Positions 59,735 to 64,000 of a DNA stretch of 64,000 nucleotides are shown here, piece by piece (the first letter of the stretch is position 1; every line of letters starts with the position of its first letter). Source of the stretch: Phlyctochytrium arcticum (Eukaryota; Chytridiomycota; Chytridiomycetes; Chytridiales; Chytridiaceae); the NCBI GenBank assembly GCA_025602905.1, contig JAHLKI010000033.1, positions 62,001 to 126,000 on the forward strand, given 5' to 3'. The notes beneath the pieces are model-generated. The model was not told where the DNA came from. It saw nothing but the letters and a program-made list of their open reading frames with translations, and made no database searches. The translations under genes and the position numbers were made by a program.

Positions 59735-60941
59735 TGCTAAGGAAATACCCAAGTTCTCGAGTTTATGTCGACGGTGGTTTTTATGGCGGGCTCGCAGGAT
59801 CAGGGGTAGGATAAAAACGACTTTCTTGACCGGATTCACCGTGTTTTGACGTCAGGCCACGAAACTCCGGCCTTGGAAATCAAAGCCACCCACAGCTCAG
59901 ATCGGGTTTTACATGCAACCCATTTTCTTGGAGTCCGACGAAAGAAGAACTATGATAGGATGAAGAAAAAAATTGGGAAAAAATCAAGCTTATGATATAG
60001 ACCAAACTACATCTATAAGGAACGCAGAAAAAATAACAAGTATATCAGAGGGTATGGAAAAAAAATGAATAATGTCGGGCATTTCGGCGTCGCCAGGACC
60101 GGATTTCTTGGACGATTTTGGTATGGTAGTCTTTGAATGATTTTTGAGGTGCTCAGTGAATAGTCTCCCAGCAGATGGACCCCGTGGGAAAAACAGTTTT
60201 GGAGACGCAGCGCGCGTATACTCTCGAAACATTTAGTCCGTACGGATAACATCTACTATGCTACTATGATATAAAAGGCACAGGATGCTTGGTGAAAAGC
60301 GAAAAATTGAAAGGTTGAGAAGTTTTTTAATATATTTTTCAGTCGTCACAGGATGTAAATGTGCATTATAGTACAAATGGCACAGTATACAACAAGATGG
60401 TTTTGTTATATGAAGCAAAAAGAAAGTACACTCTAGTTTGGGCGAAAGGGTTGGGTTGTAAGGCAAAGAATCCAGATTTTGTTGGAACCAAGGTATGTGG
60501 AATACTTTTCAAAAGTCGGCCGAAATACAGGTATGATGCAGACTGAGCCAACGAAAAAAAGGTGGTCCCGAAATCCGAGGTTGGTTGTTCCGTGAAAATT
60601 CTTGAACGATGCTTCTTGGCAACTCTTCCCTTTCTTCTTATTCTTGTATGATGATGTCAGGTAAAAAGGGGTTTCCAAAAAGATAGAATGGCCAGAAGAG
60701 CCATATCCAAAAAGAAGTAAGGGTTTTTTTTCCAGTATCCGCAAAAAAGTACAAGTCCGGTTTTGCCGTTTGGTTGAAAGGTAAAATGTCCACGTTAAGG
60801 TAGGAACAGCATGATTTGAAGTTGGGAGGGGTATATGACCGGAAAAGGACTCTTGTTGGGGGTTGTTGTTATAATTTAGACGCCTAAGTTGTTTTTCTTG
60901 ATCGGGCAAAATGTTGTTTGTTGTTTTGGAGGTGGGTACGT
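59735..60941. other. Intergenic region between phosphatase and PUF genes
   Basis: 1.2 kb on the 3' side of the PUF gene and 5' side of the phosphatase. It probably includes a long PUF 3' untranslated region. The minus frames near 60433-61128 mostly shadow the PUF gene. No separate gene seen. Confidence 0.45.
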
Positions 60942-63900
60942 TCATCCTCGCATCCCGATGATGTGAGGAGAGGACATCATGGGCATGGGCGACATCATGC
61001 CTGACCCAGCACTGACTCCGTACTTGTGGTGGCTGTTCCTCAAGTGCTTCTCGACAATGGCCGCAACCCGCTGTCCATATTTGGAGTTTCGCAGAGTAGA
61101 AATGTGCGGCAACAGCAGGCGAATGCATACATCCTTTTGCTGGGGTTCCGCCAAACTCAAAATATGCTGCACGACGTAGTTGGCGAATTGATTGTTCATC
61201 ATTTCGAGGATGGCTGGGCGGCCGTCTCGCACACTGGGAGCCAAAACGGTTTCAATCATGTCGTACATTTCGCGCTTGGGTGCCAGCTTGAGTCCCTTTT
61301 CCACCACCTTGCTCGCATACTGGTCAATGGCCATGGGGTAAAAGTGGCGAACCAAGACCTTCATGACATAATTTTTGTCAACTGGAGCACCGTGCTCCAA
61401 GATGTGCTGAATGACCCAGTTACCCCACTGTCCACGAGCGACTTCGACCGTGCGGTTCAGGACTTCGCAGAGAATGGGCGCCTTTTCCCGTTGCGAGCAA
61501 TTTTCAAAAATGCATTGCACGACCAGACTGCCGTTCTCGTCGTTGGCAATCGAGTGCCATTGTCCTTTCAAGGACGCGTCGAGGTAGTGCATGACAGCTG
61601 GCGGTTCCCCGTCCCACTTGATTTGAAAGATGCGTTGCCAGACATGGCACGCAAACCGATGAGTAATCGTTTCACGAATGCAGCGAAACAATTCTGAAAT
61701 CAGGGATGCCCGTAATTCCTCGTCGACCGTGTCCAAAGCCTTTTGGACCACATGGCAACCAAACCGATCGCATGCCAAGTTGAGCACGTTTCCGCGCATG
61801 GCCTGACCAATAATGCGGACCTGCCCGGGGGTTCCGAACTCCAAAGCACGCTGCATCAAGAAATTTCCGAACCGGTTCTTCATCAAGTGCAATGCCTGCC
61901 CCAAAATGGCGTCGAAAATCATTTCTTTGACTTCGCTATTCCCAGTTTTGAGCTTTTGTTGGAGCAACAGTGACGCGGGTTGGTCATTCGTGCGCACAAT
62001 CTTGTCAACGAGGACGTAGAGGTTGGCGGCCGTGTTTTTTTCCTGCGATGGCAAGAGACGGCCATTACATCCATAAGAAGACATATCATCGTCGGTGACG
62101 AGTTGTCCGTCCGAGTTCCGCATGAGAACGGAATCGTTGCTGTAGTCCAGGGAGGGCTCGGCGGCCAATGGCATCATGGTGGGCGACATTAAGAAATCCA
62201 AATCGCAGTTGATGGGGTTCCACATGGACTTGATGTGGTTGTGCTGAGAGTTGCCATTGTTGGACATGGTATCGCAGTGGGATGCGGCAGAGCTCTGCGT
62301 CACTGAATTGTAAGAGGAAGGAGGCAACTGTTCTGGAGTACCACTCTTGCTGCTTCCATTCGATTTGTCATTCTGCCCCTGCTGGGTAAAGAACCCAAAC
62401 GGCACCGTGGCCAAATTGTCTGAGCTGGACCAGATGGACTTGACATTAGACGGATGCACGGAGGCATGACTACCTGTGGCAGAAGGGGCCCGAGGAGGGT
62501 GATGGTCTGAGGAGTTGCTGCTATCGCCATTGTTCCCATTCATCATGAATTTCGGCGGAACGTTGCCTACTGAAGCTGAGCGGCCCGTCATGGGAGTCGA
62601 CGAAGGGGTTTGCTGGTGTAGTTGCATACGGTTGATCCGCATACGGAGTTCATCCACTTCTTTGGCTTTAGCCTCAGCCTCCCGACGACTATCCCGAACT
62701 TGAAGCCGTAACTCTTGACACTCCTTTTCCTTGTTTCCAGTCCGAATCCCATCCGCCTCCCTGGCTGAATGTAACTCTGATAGCTGCGAACGACAGCTCT
62801 CCAATTCCCTCTGGAGAGACAACACATACTGCTTGTTTTGCCCGCTGTCACTGTCCTTCTCCTTCAAATCCCATGCCATCTTGGCATACTCAACCGCATT
62901 ACTGTCCAACCGAAACTTTAAATCGTTGGATGTGCGAATGGCGTGGTGGAGGTTACTATCCAGTTCTTCGATTTGGTTTTCTTTGGTTTTGAGACGCATG
63001 TCGTAGGAACTGGTCAGTTCGAGATTTTGACGACGGAGTTGGAGGACCGTCTTGCGGAGCTGATCATTTACTTTGGTGACGTTGGACAACTCGTCGTTGG
63101 TTCGAGTTAGGCATTGGTCTCGACCCGACAATTCAGTTTGTAAGAAATCGTTGTGCGATTGTAGGCGGAGTAAAACCTTGAAAATGCAAAAATGGTTGTT
63201 ACTACTTTTGTGACAATAACGCTTGCTAAAGGTGATAGGATTTTTACCTGCTTGCGCTCACGGAAGGACCGGTAAGCAGCCTGAATCTTTTCCGCTGCAT
63301 CCGTTTCATCAAGCATATCATCAGCGTGCCCTTTCTTTTGACGATAGGCGCGCTGAATCGTTTTCGCGGCTTTGACCACGTCGTCGTCGTCGTCGGGACC
63401 ATTGGGTTTACCATCATCAGCCTAAAGCATATTGCGTTAAACAAATTGTTCAAGATGTGAGCACATTCAGTTTGGGCTTTACCTGAGCATTCTTCTTTTG
63501 TACAGTCTTCTTGGTGAATGACTTTTGGGTGGTATCGCCTTTAGTCCCAGGAGAAGACAACTTCGCAACAGATGCCATGACCGAGCTAGCTGGTCCACCC
63601 TTGGGTGGCGAGTCCCCAGACTGTCCAATAACGCCCTTCGCTGACCCGGCTAGACCACCCGAATGAGGAGATGCCCAAGGCCCAGCGTAATCATCCAATT
63701 GGAGCGACGAGAGCGTATATCTGAGACTATCGAATTCGCCGCCGCCCATCTCTTGACGTTTGCCTTGGCCGGTTGTCGCCTCGGCGGCCACGGCAGCTTC
63801 AGCAGGTAGTCCTTTTTCGAGTGGTGAGAAGACGTTTGGGGGAGTAGAGTAGTCGGCCATATTCATTGGCTGGACAGAGATCTGGAAGGTGTGGATGTTA

Positions 63901-64000
63901 ATTTACTGAGCGTTGGGGATAGAGGAAACCAAAGGCTATACTTACGCGAGATGCACTGCCAACCTTTGAACTTGTCCGTCTCGGTTTAAAAGAAGATGAC
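60942..64000 (-). CDS. PUF-family RNA-binding protein with IQ motifs and coiled coil (5' end cut off)
   Basis: Exons, in reading order: up to 63946 (from beyond the window; frame starts at 63999), 63881-63483, 63421-63248 and 63176-60942. Introns are 64, 61 and 71 nt. About 953 residues are visible. Two IQ-type calmodulin/light-chain motifs (AAKTIQRAYRQKKG and AAEKIQAAYRSFRERK) lie in the exon at 63421. A coiled coil follows (about residues 210-380 here), then a Ser/Asn-rich linker. The C-terminus holds eight Pumilio repeats plus the capping repeat. Base-contacting residues by repeat are S..Q, N..Q, C..Q, C..Q, S..Q, N..Q, S..E, N..Q. By the established Pumilio code this predicts binding to 5'-UGUAAAUA-3'. 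PUF proteins usually repress or localise mRNAs in the cytoplasm. IQ motifs before a PUM domain are not a standard combination I know. The frame is open to the window edge, so the start is outside. Confidence 0.9.

Overview
The window is nuclear DNA of an early-diverging (non-Dikarya) fungus; a zoosporic chytrid-type lineage is my best guess, but this is inference. Coding regions are cut by many short GT-AG introns (about 47-73 nt, rarely more). ATP-citrate lyase is a single fused chain, not the two subunits of most Ascomycota. A full UBE2S with the C-terminal LRRL tail is present, although yeasts lack this enzyme. There are also a RapGAP, a secreted Reeler-domain protein, a hybrid histidine kinase, MULE-type transposon biology and two Fanzor/TnpB-like relics. 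No contiguous rRNA, functional tRNA or CRISPR array was found.

Layout, left to right. 1-772: 3' end of an unidentified gene (+). 773-3.5 kb: gene-free, with short inverted and direct repeats. 4.0-9.5 kb: a convergent pair of paralogous transcription-factor-like genes with a FAR1/WRKY-GCM1-type zinc domain; the left copy carries an apparent one-base frameshift. 11.5-12.9 kb: compact RapGAP. 13.2-13.9 kb: Reeler protein (-). 14.7-18.7 kb: NUP160/NUP120-type nucleoporin, followed at once by a Fanzor-like relic and a tRNA-like Pol III unit. 20.2-23.7 kb: SLN1-like hybrid histidine kinase with 15 exons, one of 9 nt. 24.1-27.1 kb: 956-aa coiled-coil protein. 27.8-30.4 kb: a small unknown gene and an FHA-domain gene (both -).

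31.7-39.2 kb is an accessory island. It holds a 1000-aa gene of transposon-protein type with a novel-looking Cys/His N-terminus, a Mutator-like element with perfect 60-bp terminal inverted repeats, and a Fanzor C-terminal relic with a premature stop. 40.2-47.0 kb, all on +: FAD amine-oxidase-like membrane protein, UBE2S, and an ERMP1-type M28 peptidase. 47.3-50.2 kb (-): NAA15. 50.2-52.6 kb: gene-poor, with duplicated fragments. 52.8-56.4 kb: ATP-citrate lyase (+), convergent with TFIIE-alpha (56.8-58.1 kb, -). Then a tyrosine phosphatase of the Y_phosphatase3 type (-) and, running off the right edge, an unusual PUF protein with IQ motifs and coiled coil before eight Pumilio repeats (-).

Most genes are unrelated housekeeping functions: nuclear pore, NatA acetylation, APC/C ubiquitination, acetyl-CoA supply, transcription initiation and mRNA control. 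No operon logic applies. The connecting theme is mobile DNA: the FAR1-type domain occurs both in the resident MULE transposase and in the two host-like regulators, and RNA-guided-nuclease relics lie beside two other features. Exon coordinates were derived by hand from splice signals, reading-frame phase and family conservation, without transcript data.
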